A DNA stretch of 64,000 nucleotides, taken from contig NZ_JANQBC010000002.1 in assembly GCF_024721995.1 (NCBI RefSeq), positions 434,001-498,000 of the forward strand. The letters run 5' to 3'. Shown piece by piece: positions 54,928-64,000 of this stretch (position 1 is the stretch's first letter; every line of letters begins with the position of its first letter). Below the pieces are notes generated by a model. That model saw only the letters and a program-made list of their open reading frames with translations. It was not told the DNA's origin and ran no database searches. A program made the position numbers and the translations under genes. Source of the DNA: Paenibacillus radicibacter (GTDB lineage Bacteria > Bacillota > Bacilli > Paenibacillales > NBRC-103111).

Positions 54928-57900
54928 ATGTTTTTGACATCACACAAACTAAATTCCCGATTACACGAAATTAACGGATTAAGATATCGCGATCGTATAC
55001 ACATTCCTTTCTTCCATTCCATGGTGGATGAGTCTAACGAAATTGCAGCTATGCCACCAACAGAAGGTAATTGGTCCGAGATGCGTGTTGGTGATACTTG
55101 GACAGGACGCGATTTATATTTGTGGCTAAATGCTGAGATTGAAGTTCCATCTGCTTGGAGCGGACGCCGCGTACTTGGACGTTTCGACTTTGGTGAGACT
55201 GGTGCGGGCAATAACTCCGGCTTCGAATCTTTATTCTTCTATAAAGGAAAGCCTTATCAAGGCGTTGACTCCAATCATACGGAAGTGTTCTTCCCTGAAG
55301 AAGTGGTTGGTTCGAACCTTGACCTTACATTCCGCTTATGGTCTGGTCTTGAAGGCGGCGGTGTTAAGAAAGATCAGACACACGGCGTTCGAATGGCTGA
55401 AATTTGCTGGTTAGATGAACCTACAGATGATTACTACTACACGGCACTTGCTGTAACAGAAACTTTGAAAGTGCTAGATTCCAAAACACCTGAGCATACG
55501 ATGATGCTGAGCGCAGTAGACCGCTCCTTACTATATATTGACTGGACACACCCAGGATCAGAGCGTTTCTACGCATCTGTTGCTGAAGCGCGCGATTACT
55601 TGCGTAATGAAATCGACAAGATGGAGAAATCTTCACCAGTAACCGTTACATGTGTCGGTCATACGCACATTGACGTTGCATGGTTATGGCGTTTGAAGCA
55701 TACGCGTGAGAAATGTGCTCGCTCCTTCTCCACAGTACTTCGTTTGATGGAAATGTTCCCGGATTACGCATTCCTGCAAACACAACCACAACTATATGAG
55801 TACATCAAGAATGACTATCCGGAAATTTACGAGAAGATCAAAGAGCGTGTAGCTGAAGGTCGCTGGGAAGCTGGCGGCGGTATGTGGCTAGAGGCAGATT
55901 GCAACTTAACTTCTGGTGAATCCCTAGTTCGTCAATTGCTGTATGGCACAAGATTCCTTCGCAATGAATTTGGCGTGGAATGTGACTACTTATGGCTACC
56001 AGACGTATTCGGATACAGCTGGTCCCTGCCGCAGATTTTGAAAAAATCCGGTATCAACACGTTCATGACGACAAAAATCAGTTGGAACCAATACAACCGC
56101 ATGCCGCATGATACGTTTAACTGGCGCGGTATTGATGGTACAGAAGTATTGACTCACTTCATTACAACACCTGAACCTTGGTCCGAAGAAGGCTCTTGGT
56201 TCTACACATACAACGGACGCATCATTCCGAAGACAGTTAAAGGCATCTGGGACACGTATCGTGATAAAGAAGTTAACCGCAACTTGCTTCTCTCCTACGG
56301 TTATGGCGATGGTGGTGGTGGAGTAAACCGTGAAATGCTTGAAATGCGCCGTAGATTGAACGACTTGCCTGGACTTCCGAAAGTAGAGACTGGCACAGCT
56401 GGTGACTACTTCCGTAAGTTGCAAGAAACTGTGAACGAATCGGATCGCTACGTCCATACATGGGACGGCGAACTTTACTTGGAATACCACCGTGGAACAT
56501 ATACGAGCCAAGCGTACAACAAGCTAATGAATCGTAAGCTTGAACTCTTGTACCGTGAAGCAGAATGGTTGAATGCATTGCAAAGCATGACAGCAGGTGA
56601 CTGGTCAAACTATCGTCAAGCGGATCTGGACGAAGGTTGGAGAATTATTCTACGTAACCAATTCCATGACATCATTCCTGGGTCCTCCATCCGTGAAGTT
56701 TATGAGGACAGTACAATTGAGTACGCAGAAGCGGAAGCAATCGGTAACTCCGTCTGGGAACAATCTACACAAGCACTTGTTCAAGAAGTTACTTCTGGTT
56801 CATACACAATCTGGAACAACTCTTCTTGGAGCGTAACAGAACTTGTGACTATTCCTGTAGAAGCAGGCATGGAGCAAGGTAACTGGATCGCTGCTAACGG
56901 TGAAGCATTGCAAGCACAGCGTGAAGGTGAGAACTGGATTGTGGAAGTTATTGACATCCCGTCACTTGGATACACGACGATATCATTCGTGAGCGAGACA
57001 GTTGCGCTAGTAACTGAGGTTCCTTTTGCTAAACAAGATCAAGGCATGACAACGCCTTTCTATGACATTACATGGAATGAGCAAGGTCAGTTAACTCGTA
57101 TTTACGACCGTGAAGAAGCTCGTGAAGTGCTTGCAGCTGGCAGCCGCGGTAACGTGTTCCAAATTTTCGAAGATAAGCCACTTGCGCATGAAGCGTGGGA
57201 CATTGATATTTTCTATCAGGAAAAAATGCGTGAAATTAGCGACTGCCGCAGCGTTGAAGTTATTGAGATCGGCGAGCTTCGCGCAGTAGTTGAGATGACT
57301 TGGGTTTACATGGATTCAACGATTAAGCAGCACATGATCTTACATGCGAAGCACCGTCGTATTGACTTCGAAACGAAAGTTGACTGGCATGAGCGTCAAC
57401 AATTGCTGAAAGTCGCATTCCCAGTAGCAATTCGTGCAACAGAGGCTACTTATGAGATTCAATATGGTAACGTAACACGTCCAACACACTGGAATACAAG
57501 CTGGGATTATGCAAGATTCGAGTCCGTTGGTCACCAATGGGCAGACTTGTCCGATCGCGGTTACGGCGTGAGCTTAATGAACGATTGCAAGTATGGCTAT
57601 GACATCAAGGACAACGTAATGCGTCTATCTCTTGTAAAATCTGCTGTACATCCTGACCCTGAGGCAGACCAAGGCGTGCACAACTTCACGTACTCCATCT
57701 TGCCGCATACAGGCGACTGGCTACAGGGCGACACAGTTCGCCAAGCATGGGCGCTTAACAACCCGCTTCGCAGTACAAAAGGTACAGCGATGGCGAAAGA
57801 GAAATCCGTGTTGACACTATCCACAGACACAGTGATGGTATCTGCTGTGAAGAAAACAGAAGACGGCAGCCAATTGCTTGTTCGTGTTCACGACTACTCC

Positions 57901-58065
57901 GGTAGCCGCAAGCCAGTAACGATGACTAGTGATCTGAACATCGTATCCTGGCAGGAATGCAACCTCATGGAGCTTCCTGAGGGCGCAGTTCATGCAGAGT
58001 CTGCGATTGAATTTGTACTAGAACCGTACGAGATCAAGACGTTTATGATTGATATGAAGGCTTAG
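54928..58065 (+). CDS. GH38 alpha-mannosidase (about 1045 aa)
   Basis: A 1045-residue retaining alpha-mannosidase without a signal peptide. An N-terminal beta domain of about 235 residues precedes the GH38 catalytic domain. Zinc ligands lie in GHTHIDVAWLW (His245, His247, Asp249), and the nucleophile is Asp359 in LPDVFGYS. The helical middle domain and C-terminal beta domains are complete. It resembles the cytosolic class II mannosidases more than the shorter MngB type. It is the first gene of the plus-strand operon with GH125 and a second GH38, and should remove terminal alpha-mannose from imported glycans. Confidence 0.93.
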   Translation: MFLTSHKLNSRLHEINGLRYRDRIHIPFFHSMVDESNEIAAMPPTEGNWSEMRVGDTWTGRDLYLWLNAEIEVPSAWSGRRVLGRFDFGETGAGNNSGFESLFFYKGKPYQGVDSNHTEVFFPEEVVGSNLDLTFRLWSGLEGGGVKKDQTHGVRMAEICWLDEPTDDYYYTALAVTETLKVLDSKTPEHTMMLSAVDRSLLYIDWTHPGSERFYASVAEARDYLRNEIDKMEKSSPVTVTCVGHTHIDVAWLWRLKHTREKCARSFSTVLRLMEMFPDYAFLQTQPQLYEYIKNDYPEIYEKIKERVAEGRWEAGGGMWLEADCNLTSGESLVRQLLYGTRFLRNEFGVECDYLWLPDVFGYSWSLPQILKKSGINTFMTTKISWNQYNRMPHDTFNWRGIDGTEVLTHFITTPEPWSEEGSWFYTYNGRIIPKTVKGIWDTYRDKEVNRNLLLSYGYGDGGGGVNREMLEMRRRLNDLPGLPKVETGTAGDYFRKLQETVNESDRYVHTWDGELYLEYHRGTYTSQAYNKLMNRKLELLYREAEWLNALQSMTAGDWSNYRQADLDEGWRIILRNQFHDIIPGSSIREVYEDSTIEYAEAEAIGNSVWEQSTQALVQEVTSGSYTIWNNSSWSVTELVTIPVEAGMEQGNWIAANGEALQAQREGENWIVEVIDIPSLGYTTISFVSETVALVTEVPFAKQDQGMTTPFYDITWNEQGQLTRIYDREEAREVLAAGSRGNVFQIFEDKPLAHEAWDIDIFYQEKMREISDCRSVEVIEIGELRAVVEMTWVYMDSTIKQHMILHAKHRRIDFETKVDWHERQQLLKVAFPVAIRATEATYEIQYGNVTRPTHWNTSWDYARFESVGHQWADLSDRGYGVSLMNDCKYGYDIKDNVMRLSLVKSAVHPDPEADQGVHNFTYSILPHTGDWLQGDTVRQAWALNNPLRSTKGTAMAKEKSVLTLSTDTVMVSAVKKTEDGSQLLVRVHDYSGSRKPVTMTSDLNIVSWQECNLMELPEGAVHAESAIEFVLEPYEIKTFMIDMKA

Positions 58066-58076
58066 TTATTCGTTCG

Positions 58077-58135
58077 TTAGGACTTGTTATGAATGCTTAG
58101 TTGTAATTTTATTAGGATTTGTTATCTATGCTTGA
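58077..58135 (+). repeat. Imperfect direct repeat after the GH38 gene
   Basis: TTAGGACTTGTTATGAATGC at 58077-58096 is repeated at 58112-58131 as TTAGGATTTGTTATCTATGC (three mismatches, 35-base period). It lies just past the stop codon, in the 352-base gap before the GH125 gene. Confidence 0.6.
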
Positions 58136-58136
58136 T

Positions 58137-58171
58137 GAAGTTGCTTGTTGCAACTATGCAACAAGAGCTTC
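58137..58171 (+). other. Intergenic hairpin after the GH38 gene
   Basis: CTTGTTGC/GCAACAAG forms a perfect 8-bp stem with a 6-base loop, extended by GAAG/CTTC. No T tract follows, so it is more likely an mRNA-stabilising or processing hairpin than a terminator. Confidence 0.55.
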
Positions 58172-58199
58172 TCTAATGTTTAATGCACAACCCTAACGA

Positions 58200-58383
58200 G
58201 AACGTGTGCCAAAAGTATAACGAAGGAGAAAAGATACACTGGAGGACGAATTAGAAAGAGTGAAAACACCTTAAAATCAATTCAAATTTCACGATTTCTC
58301 TCACAGGCTTTCCGAAGGAAAGCCACTTCGTAAGCATGAAGTGTATCTTTTCACCGCAGTGGCCCTACTTTTGGAACACGTTC
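58200..58383 (-). repeat. Palindromic intergenic repeat, copy C
   Basis: The terminal inverted repeats of 18 bp match at 17 positions (58200-58217 and 58366-58383). An inner pair AAAAGATACACT is at 58229-58240 with its complement at 58340-58351. The core, read on the minus strand, is ATCGTGAAATTTGAATT. This copy has an extra perfect hairpin GGCTTTCC-GAA-GGAAAGCC at 58306-58324. It lies between the GH38 and GH125 genes of one plus-strand operon, with its core antisense to transcription, as in copies A and B. Confidence 0.75.
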
Positions 58384-58417
58384 ACCCACACTCCACCTGA
58401 AAGAAGGTTCACCAACC

Positions 58418-59692
58418 ATGAAACTACCTACTTCCATCATCGAGATGCTAGCTACGGCTGAAACAAAGCTCGCCGATCAACCCAAGCTACTCGACATGTA
58501 CAAGAAGTGTTTTCCAAATACATTAGAAACAACTACCAAACTATGCGACGACGGCACAGCATTTGTATTCACTGGTGATATTCCTGCCATGTGGCTGCGT
58601 GACTCCAGCGCACAAGTCAAGCAATACTTGCCTTTTGCCAAAGAAAATAAAGACCTTCAGCGCATCATCGGTGGACTCATCAAGCGTCAGATGATGTACA
58701 TTACCATGGATCCTTATGCGAATGCATTCAACGAGTCTGCAAACGGAAAAAGTTGGGAAGTCGATCATACGGAAAACAACCCTTGGGTATGGGAGCGCAA
58801 GTACGAACTAGACTCCCTCTGCTACCCGATCCAACTGAGCTACCAATACTGGAAACAAACAGGTCAGACCGATATTTTCGACGTGACTTTCCTAAGTGCA
58901 GCAAGAGCGATTCTGCGCTTAATGCAAACCGAGCAGCGTCACGATGAGCAATCCAACTACCGCTTCATGCGCGACAACTGTCCACCAACTGACACTTTGC
59001 GCAATGAAGGCAAAGGGATGCCAACAAGCTACACTGGCATGGTGTGGTCTGGCTTCCGTCCAAGTGATGACGCGTGCCAATTCGGTTACTTAATTCCGGC
59101 TAACATGTTCGCTGTCGTCATTCTGGATTATTTACAAGAAATCGCTGTTGAAGTGTATGGCGACGAGTATTTGGCACAAATGGCTGCTAAATTGCGTGAT
59201 GAAATTGATTACGGCATTCAAACATACGGGACTATCAATCATCCTGTATACGGCAAAATGTACGCGTATGAAACAGATGGCTACGGACATTACAACTTGA
59301 TGGACGATGCAAACGTTCCAAGCTTGCTTTCCATCCCTTATCTGGGCTATGCACCAGCGGATGATCCGATTTACTTGAACACGAGAAAATTCATTCTAAG
59401 CAGCGATAATCCTTACTATTACAGCGGTACATTTGCCAAAGGTATCGGTTCACCACATACGCCAGAACGCTACATCTGGCCAATTAGCTTAAGCATGCAG
59501 GCTTTAACATCGACTAGCGAAGAAGAAATTGCAGCACTTATTACATGCTTACAACAGACAGATGCAGATACTGGCTTTATGCATGAAGGTTTCCATGTTG
59601 ATGATCCAACTCAATTCACACGTACATGGTTCGCTTGGGCAAACAGCCTATTCGCTGACCTTATTACACAACGTTTACTAGCAGACAAGTAA
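58418..59692 (+). CDS. GH125 exo-alpha-1,6-mannosidase
   Basis: A 424-residue metal-independent inverting mannosidase with an (alpha/alpha)6 barrel, at the family's usual length. Hallmarks are [66 protein letters not shown] and [21 protein letters not shown]. Asp of RPSDD and Glu of MHEGF are the likely acid and base. It has no signal peptide, so it works on imported glycans and removes alpha-1,6-linked mannose. It lies 28 bases before the second GH38 gene. Confidence 0.94.
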   Translation: MKLPTSIIEMLATAETKLADQPKLLDMYKKCFPNTLETTTKLCDDGTAFVFTGDIPAMWLRDSSAQVKQYLPFAKENKDLQRIIGGLIKRQMMYITMDPYANAFNESANGKSWEVDHTENNPWVWERKYELDSLCYPIQLSYQYWKQTGQTDIFDVTFLSAARAILRLMQTEQRHDEQSNYRFMRDNCPPTDTLRNEGKGMPTSYTGMVWSGFRPSDDACQFGYLIPANMFAVVILDYLQEIAVEVYGDEYLAQMAAKLRDEIDYGIQTYGTINHPVYGKMYAYETDGYGHYNLMDDANVPSLLSIPYLGYAPADDPIYLNTRKFILSSDNPYYYSGTFAKGIGSPHTPERYIWPISLSMQALTSTSEEEIAALITCLQQTDADTGFMHEGFHVDDPTQFTRTWFAWANSLFADLITQRLLADK

Positions 59693-59720
59693 CCTCCTAA
59701 CTAGAAAGGAATGTGACCTC

Positions 59721-62486
59721 ATGGCTAAGAAGACCGCTCATATCATCTCGCATACACACTGGGATCGCGAATGGTATTTACCATACGAACACCACCATCT
59801 CCTCTTGATTGAGACGATGGACACTTTACTCGATACACTTGAGAAAGATCCTAATTATCGCTACTTCCACCTCGATGGACAGACGATCATGATCGATGAC
59901 TACCTACAAGTTCGTCCTGAGAAAAAAGAACAACTCACAAAGTTCATTAAGGAAGGTCGTATCCTAATCGGGCCTTGGTATATTTTACAAGATGAATTCC
60001 TAACAAGCAGTGAAGCGAACATTCGTAACATGCAGATCGGACATCGCGATGCGAAAGAATACGGTGTTATATCCAAGCTCGGTTACTTCCCTGATTCATT
60101 CGGTAACATGGGGCAAGCACCGCAAATTCTGAAACAAGCTGATATTGATGCGGCTGTCTTCGGTCGTGGAGTTAAACCAACTGGCTTCAACAATACGGTC
60201 GGTGAGTCAGATACCTACGAGTCCCCATATTCTGAGATGATCTGGGAATCTCCAGATGGTTCATCCGTCATCGGTATCTTGTTCGCGAACTGGTACTGTA
60301 ACGGCATGGAAATCCCGACGGATCCTGAGAAAGCAACAGAATACTGGAACAATAAACTTGCTGATGCGCTCAAGTTCGCCTCCACAGATCACTTGCTCTT
60401 CATGAACGGATGTGATCATCAGCCTATCCAGACCGACTTATCTGAGGCGATCCAGACCGCACAAGCACTTCACCCCGAGATCGAGTTCATTCATTCGAAC
60501 TTTGATGATTACGTAGATGTGCTGAAGAACAACTTGTCCGATGATATGGTTACAATTCAAGGTGAACTGCGCAGTCAGCATACAGACGGCTGGGGAACGC
60601 TTGTGAATACAGCATCTTCCCGTGTTTATTTGAAACAAATGAACCAACGCTGTCAGACTTTATTGGAAAAGGTAGCTGAGCCGCTTGCAGCTTTTGCCCA
60701 TATTAGTGGTGACAAGCCTTACCCGCATCACTTGTTCAACTATTCTTGGAAAACATTGATGCAGAACCATCCACACGACAGCATCTGTGGTTGCAGTGTA
60801 GATGAAGTGCATCGTGAGATGGTCACTCGCTTCGAGAAATCCAGACATATGACTGAACAGATTGTGGAACAAAGTTTGGAAGCGATCGTGAAACAAATTC
60901 ATACCGATGTTCCTACTTGGGGGCAAGAAGCGCTGCCATTTACCGTGTTTAACTCCACAGGCTGGGATCGTTCAGGCGTCGTTTCCGTTGAGTTAATCGT
61001 TGCGCAGCAATACTTCCAAGTAGGTATAACACCAGCTGAGCAATCCGAGCAATTAAGCAAGCAGTCCATCGATCACTATGTATTGCACAATGAACATGGT
61101 GAGGTTATTCCAACGCAAGTGGACGATCTTGGCGTAATTTTCGGTTATGATCTGCCAAAAGATAAATTCCGTCAGCCTTACATGGCAAGACGTGTCCGTC
61201 TGACGTTCTTAAGTAAGAAGGTTCCAGCACTTGGCTATCAGACCTATGCGTGGGTACCGAATCAGCAAGCGGGTATTGCATCTAAGCAGTTACAAACAGA
61301 GAAACCAGCTTCTCTTGAAGGCATTGTCTACTCCAACGAACGTTCCATGGAAAACGAACTTGTATCTGTAAGCATCAATAACGACGGTACACTTCAATTG
61401 ACAGATAAACGTACAGGACGTACTTTCGATAACTTATGTTCCTATGAGAATACAGGCGACATCGGTAATGAATATGTGTTCAGACAACCTGAAGGCGAGC
61501 AAACCCTAACAACTCAAGGTCTTCCAGCTTCGCACATTCGACTCATTGAAAACACACCGCACCGTGCAACGATTGAAGTTGTCCATGAATGGGCGATTCC
61601 AGCATCTGCGGATGAGTTATTTGAAGAAGAGAAGCGCAAGTTTGTGTTGTTCACAGAGCGCAAAGCGAAGCGTGTAGAAGAAACCGTTCCATTTGTCATT
61701 ACGACACAATATACACTTGAAGCGATGGCACCTAACGTTCAGGTACGCACAACATTTAACAATGTGGCGAAAGATCACCGCTTGCGTGCACTATTCCCAA
61801 CTGGAATCAATACGACAACCGCTGAAGTGGATTCAATCTTCGAAGTAGCAAGTCGAGATATAGTACCTGCTAAGGAATGGGTTAATCCAAGCAACTGTCA
61901 GCACCAACATGCATTTGTAAGTGTGCATGATGCAGAAGTTGGACTTACAGTTGCAAACCGAGGCCTCAACGAATATGAAGTGCTTCGTGACGGACAGAAC
62001 ACGATTGCCATTACGCTACTTCGCGCTGTATCTGAACTTGGTGATTGGGGTGTCTTTCCTACTCCTGAGGCACAATGCTTAGGCGAACAAGTCGTGGAAT
62101 TCTCCATCTTCCCACACGCAGGAGATGGCATTCAATCTGGGGCTTACTCAGCTGCTTATCAGTACCAAATTCCTTGGACTGTAAAACAGACAAAGGTTCA
62201 ACAAGGCTCACTTCCACTCACGCACCAATGGTTGAAATGGAAAGGTACTTCCCTTGCCTTCTCCAGTGTCAAAATCAGTGAAGAAACTGGCGATTTAGCT
62301 AGCCGCTGGTACAATCTAGCTGACAACCAAGAATCACTCGATGTTCAGACCGGATTTGATTGCACACACATTCATGCTAGCGATATTCTAGAGCGCCGCA
62401 ATCAAATGCTCGGCTCCAAAGACTTGAACTACTACCCAGTTTCCAAGAAACAAATCGTTACATTATCCTTTGATATTAATAAGTAA
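59721..62486 (+). CDS. GH38 alpha-mannosidase, MngB-like (921 aa)
   Basis: A 921-residue cytoplasmic GH38 enzyme of the shorter type that starts directly with the catalytic domain. Zinc ligands lie in SHTHWDREWY (His11, His13, Asp15), and the nucleophile is Asp125 in YFPDSFGNMG. LFMNGCDHQPIQ and the later HDSICGCSVDEVHREM are also conserved. It shares only the family motifs with the 1045-residue enzyme upstream, so the two probably cut different linkages. It ends the operon at a strong hairpin. Confidence 0.93.
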   Translation: MAKKTAHIISHTHWDREWYLPYEHHHLLLIETMDTLLDTLEKDPNYRYFHLDGQTIMIDDYLQVRPEKKEQLTKFIKEGRILIGPWYILQDEFLTSSEANIRNMQIGHRDAKEYGVISKLGYFPDSFGNMGQAPQILKQADIDAAVFGRGVKPTGFNNTVGESDTYESPYSEMIWESPDGSSVIGILFANWYCNGMEIPTDPEKATEYWNNKLADALKFASTDHLLFMNGCDHQPIQTDLSEAIQTAQALHPEIEFIHSNFDDYVDVLKNNLSDDMVTIQGELRSQHTDGWGTLVNTASSRVYLKQMNQRCQTLLEKVAEPLAAFAHISGDKPYPHHLFNYSWKTLMQNHPHDSICGCSVDEVHREMVTRFEKSRHMTEQIVEQSLEAIVKQIHTDVPTWGQEALPFTVFNSTGWDRSGVVSVELIVAQQYFQVGITPAEQSEQLSKQSIDHYVLHNEHGEVIPTQVDDLGVIFGYDLPKDKFRQPYMARRVRLTFLSKKVPALGYQTYAWVPNQQAGIASKQLQTEKPASLEGIVYSNERSMENELVSVSINNDGTLQLTDKRTGRTFDNLCSYENTGDIGNEYVFRQPEGEQTLTTQGLPASHIRLIENTPHRATIEVVHEWAIPASADELFEEEKRKFVLFTERKAKRVEETVPFVITTQYTLEAMAPNVQVRTTFNNVAKDHRLRALFPTGINTTTAEVDSIFEVASRDIVPAKEWVNPSNCQHQHAFVSVHDAEVGLTVANRGLNEYEVLRDGQNTIAITLLRAVSELGDWGVFPTPEAQCLGEQVVEFSIFPHAGDGIQSGAYSAAYQYQIPWTVKQTKVQQGSLPLTHQWLKWKGTSLAFSSVKISEETGDLASRWYNLADNQESLDVQTGFDCTHIHASDILERRNQMLGSKDLNYYPVSKKQIVTLSFDINK

Positions 62487-62518
62487 AAGATATATCGCTT
62501 CTACTTGTTCTAACATGA

Positions 62519-62570
62519 TAAACTGCACCCCAAGTCCTGATCACAGTGACTTCCGGTGCAGTTTTTCTTT
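62519..62570 (+). terminator. Terminator of the mannosidase operon
   Basis: AAACTGCACC pairs with GGTGCAGTTT (10 bp) with an inner AAGTC/GACTT stem, and is followed by TTTTTCTTTTT. It lies 34 bases past the stop. The following 62571-62785 is AT-rich and holds the GH85 promoter region. Confidence 0.85.
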
Positions 62571-62747
62571 TTCCAATCGACTCGAATTAATTTCGTTATT
62601 CTACTATCTTTAAATTTGAAACTATTAATTGTTACATCTGTGAAATTTTCATCAAATTAATTCACTCACCTTTAGTTTTTACACCTAACCTGTCATTTCT
62701 CAACTTTAGATCGCCTCCTCAATCACCGACAATAGTATTAGGTATTA

Positions 62748-62761
62748 TGAATACGCTTACA
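62748..62761. promoter_or_regulatory. CcpA cre-like box upstream of the GH85 gene
   Basis: TGAATACGCTTACA differs from the cre consensus at one fixed position. It overlaps the end of a possible TATTAT -10 element (62743-62748), 25 bases before the start codon. The -35 region is weak. Confidence 0.55.
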
Positions 62762-62785
62762 TATTGATTGGAGGACGATTCACAA

Positions 62786-64000
62786 ATGAAAATTCCAACA
62801 AAGTTTAAAGTATTAGCAGCTACAGGTGTGCTTGCCGCATCCATCGTAGGTTTCGCAGCTACAGCAGATGCAAAGCAACCTCATTCCTCATACTGGTACC
62901 CACAAGATTTACTCAACTGGAGTCCAACTCAAGATAAAGACGCGAAATTCAACAAAGGCAGCATTCCTCTCGCAGATCGTTTTGCAGGACAAAAGGTAAA
63001 CCCAAATGCTTCCACAGATCCAAAAGTAATGGCAATCTCGATTATGAATCCCCATACAAGTAGTACGCCCTCTCAAGGTTCAAATGATTTCAAAGCATTC
63101 ACATTCGGTTATTGGCAATATGTTGATAAATTGATAAGTTGGGGCGGTTCTGCAGGTGAAGGGATCATCGTGACACCAAGTGCAGACGTTATCGACTCCG
63201 GTCATAAGAATGGCGTCCCAGTCCTTGGTACAGTCTTCTTCCCTCCTGCGGTATACGGCGGGCAATACGATTGGGTGAAGGAATTCATGCATCAGAAGGA
63301 AGACGGATCATTCCCTGTTATCGATAAATTACTAGAGGTTGCTGACTACTACGGCTTTGACGGTTGGTTTATTAACCAAGAAACCGAAGGTGGCACACCA
63401 GCGGACTCCGTTCAGATGCAGAAAGCTATCGAATACATGAAGCAGAAACAGGCCAACAAGCAAGTGATCTGGTATGACTCTATGACAGACGAAGGCAAGA
63501 TCAAGTGGCAGAATGCGCTAACTGACAGAAATCAGATGTTCATGAAAAATAATTCGAAGCAAGTTGCAGACAACATGTTCCTCAACTTCTGGTGGAAGAC
63601 CATGCAGCCTTCTGCTGACAAAGCGAAAGAGATTGGCATTAATCCTTTTGACCTGTATGCAGGCATTGATGTTCAGGCGAAAGGCTATCATACGAAAGCC
63701 GCTTGGGATGGTCTATTCCCTGATGGTACAGGCAATAGCGCTCGTGTTTCACTTGGGTTGTACGCACCAGATTGGACGTTCAGCAGCTCCAGTACACATG
63801 AAGAATATTTAGCTAAAGAAAACACATTCTGGGTTGGGCCAAACGGCACGCCTGCAAATACGAAAACTGACGGCGAGTGGAAAGGTATTTCTAACTACGT
63901 AGTCGCGAATTCAGCGATTAACGATCTTCCTTTTACAACCCATTTCAATACAGGTAACGGTAACTTCTTCTCTGTTCAAGGAAAATCAATGACCGATAAG
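62786..64000 (+). CDS. Secreted GH85 endo-beta-N-acetylglucosaminidase (3' end missing)
   Basis: The frame opens at an ATG behind TTGGAGG and runs off the right edge with 405 codons visible. A Sec signal peptide (basic MKIPTKFK, then a hydrophobic core) ends near TADA-K. The GH85 barrel follows: FTFGYWQYVDKLISWGGSAGEGII, NGVPVLGTVFFPP, and the catalytic FDGWFINQETEGG with Asn197 and Glu199, the pair that acts by substrate-assisted catalysis. EndoD/EndoA-type enzymes cut between the two core GlcNAc residues of N-glycans. The C-terminal carbohydrate-binding parts are outside the window. Confidence 0.93.
   Translation, partial: MKIPTKFKVLAATGVLAASIVGFAATADAKQPHSSYWYPQDLLNWSPTQDKDAKFNKGSIPLADRFAGQKVNPNASTDPKVMAISIMNPHTSSTPSQGSNDFKAFTFGYWQYVDKLISWGGSAGEGIIVTPSADVIDSGHKNGVPVLGTVFFPPAVYGGQYDWVKEFMHQKEDGSFPVIDKLLEVADYYGFDGWFINQETEGGTPADSVQMQKAIEYMKQKQANKQVIWYDSMTDEGKIKWQNALTDRNQMFMKNNSKQVADNMFLNFWWKTMQPSADKAKEIGINPFDLYAGIDVQAKGYHTKAAWDGLFPDGTGNSARVSLGLYAPDWTFSSSSTHEEYLAKENTFWVGPNGTPANTKTDGEWKGISNYVVANSAINDLPFTTHFNTGNGNFFSVQGKSMTDK

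Noticed and set aside
55996-56511. 171-codon open frame on the minus strand
   Set aside because: It is antisense to the GH38 catalytic domain, with no ribosome site.

Overview
The window looks like chromosomal DNA of a Paenibacillus-type Firmicute. The signs are GC near the mid-40s, strong AGGAGG-type ribosome sites with some TTG and GTG starts, many CUT1 sugar importers without their own ATPase, YesM/YesN-type two-component pairs, CcpA (cre) boxes, and HelD, KapD and SR1P homologues. No rRNA, tRNA, CRISPR, prophage or complete IS element was seen.

Layout: 1-2012 holds a cut-off sugar isomerase-like gene and a DMT exporter. 2108-4618 is a Fur-type feoA-feoB-FeoB-associated iron(II) operon. 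4706-8097 is an OpuB/OpuC-type osmoprotectant importer. 8101-10888 (minus) is an ABC-2 exporter. 11125-17627 (minus) is a sugar importer with its own YesM/YesN pair. 17772-27087 is housekeeping and envelope genes: DedA, two tiny proteins, an aldo/keto reductase, L-lactate dehydrogenase, a DUF350/GspS-like ATP-grasp cluster, a possible spore-surface protein and HelD. 27217-35156 (minus) is a second sugar importer with a YesM/YesN pair and an (alpha/alpha)6-barrel glycosidase. 35426-42057 is mixed: a serine hydrolase under a LexA-like operator, GapB-type dehydrogenase overlapping an SR1P-like peptide gene, KapD, a hexapeptide acyltransferase, an acyl-CoA dehydrogenase and a DUF4269-HD fusion.

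42159-64000 is one large catabolic locus that I read as high-mannose N-glycan utilisation. A secreted GH85 endo-beta-N-acetylglucosaminidase (cut by the window end) would release the glycan. An LplB/YtcP/LipO-type importer, controlled by a YesM/YesN pair, would bring it in. Two different GH38 alpha-mannosidases and a GH125 exo-alpha-1,6-mannosidase, all without signal peptides, would trim it in the cytoplasm. A large clan GH-A glycosidase is the candidate for the last Man-beta-GlcNAc bond. A ROK kinase and ManA would pass the sugars to glycolysis. A consensus cre and a one-mismatch cre lie in its two divergent control regions, and a degenerate one precedes GH85.

The main unexplained signals are: (1) a family of three 160-185 bp palindromic repeats (9143-9303, 48905-49066, 58200-58383), each between co-directional genes of an apparent operon and all in the same orientation relative to transcription; (2) a leader motif shared by the two divergent control regions of the N-glycan locus; (3) an SR1P-like gene overlapping the 3' end of a gapB-type gene; and (4) a LexA-like palindrome inside a promoter spacer.
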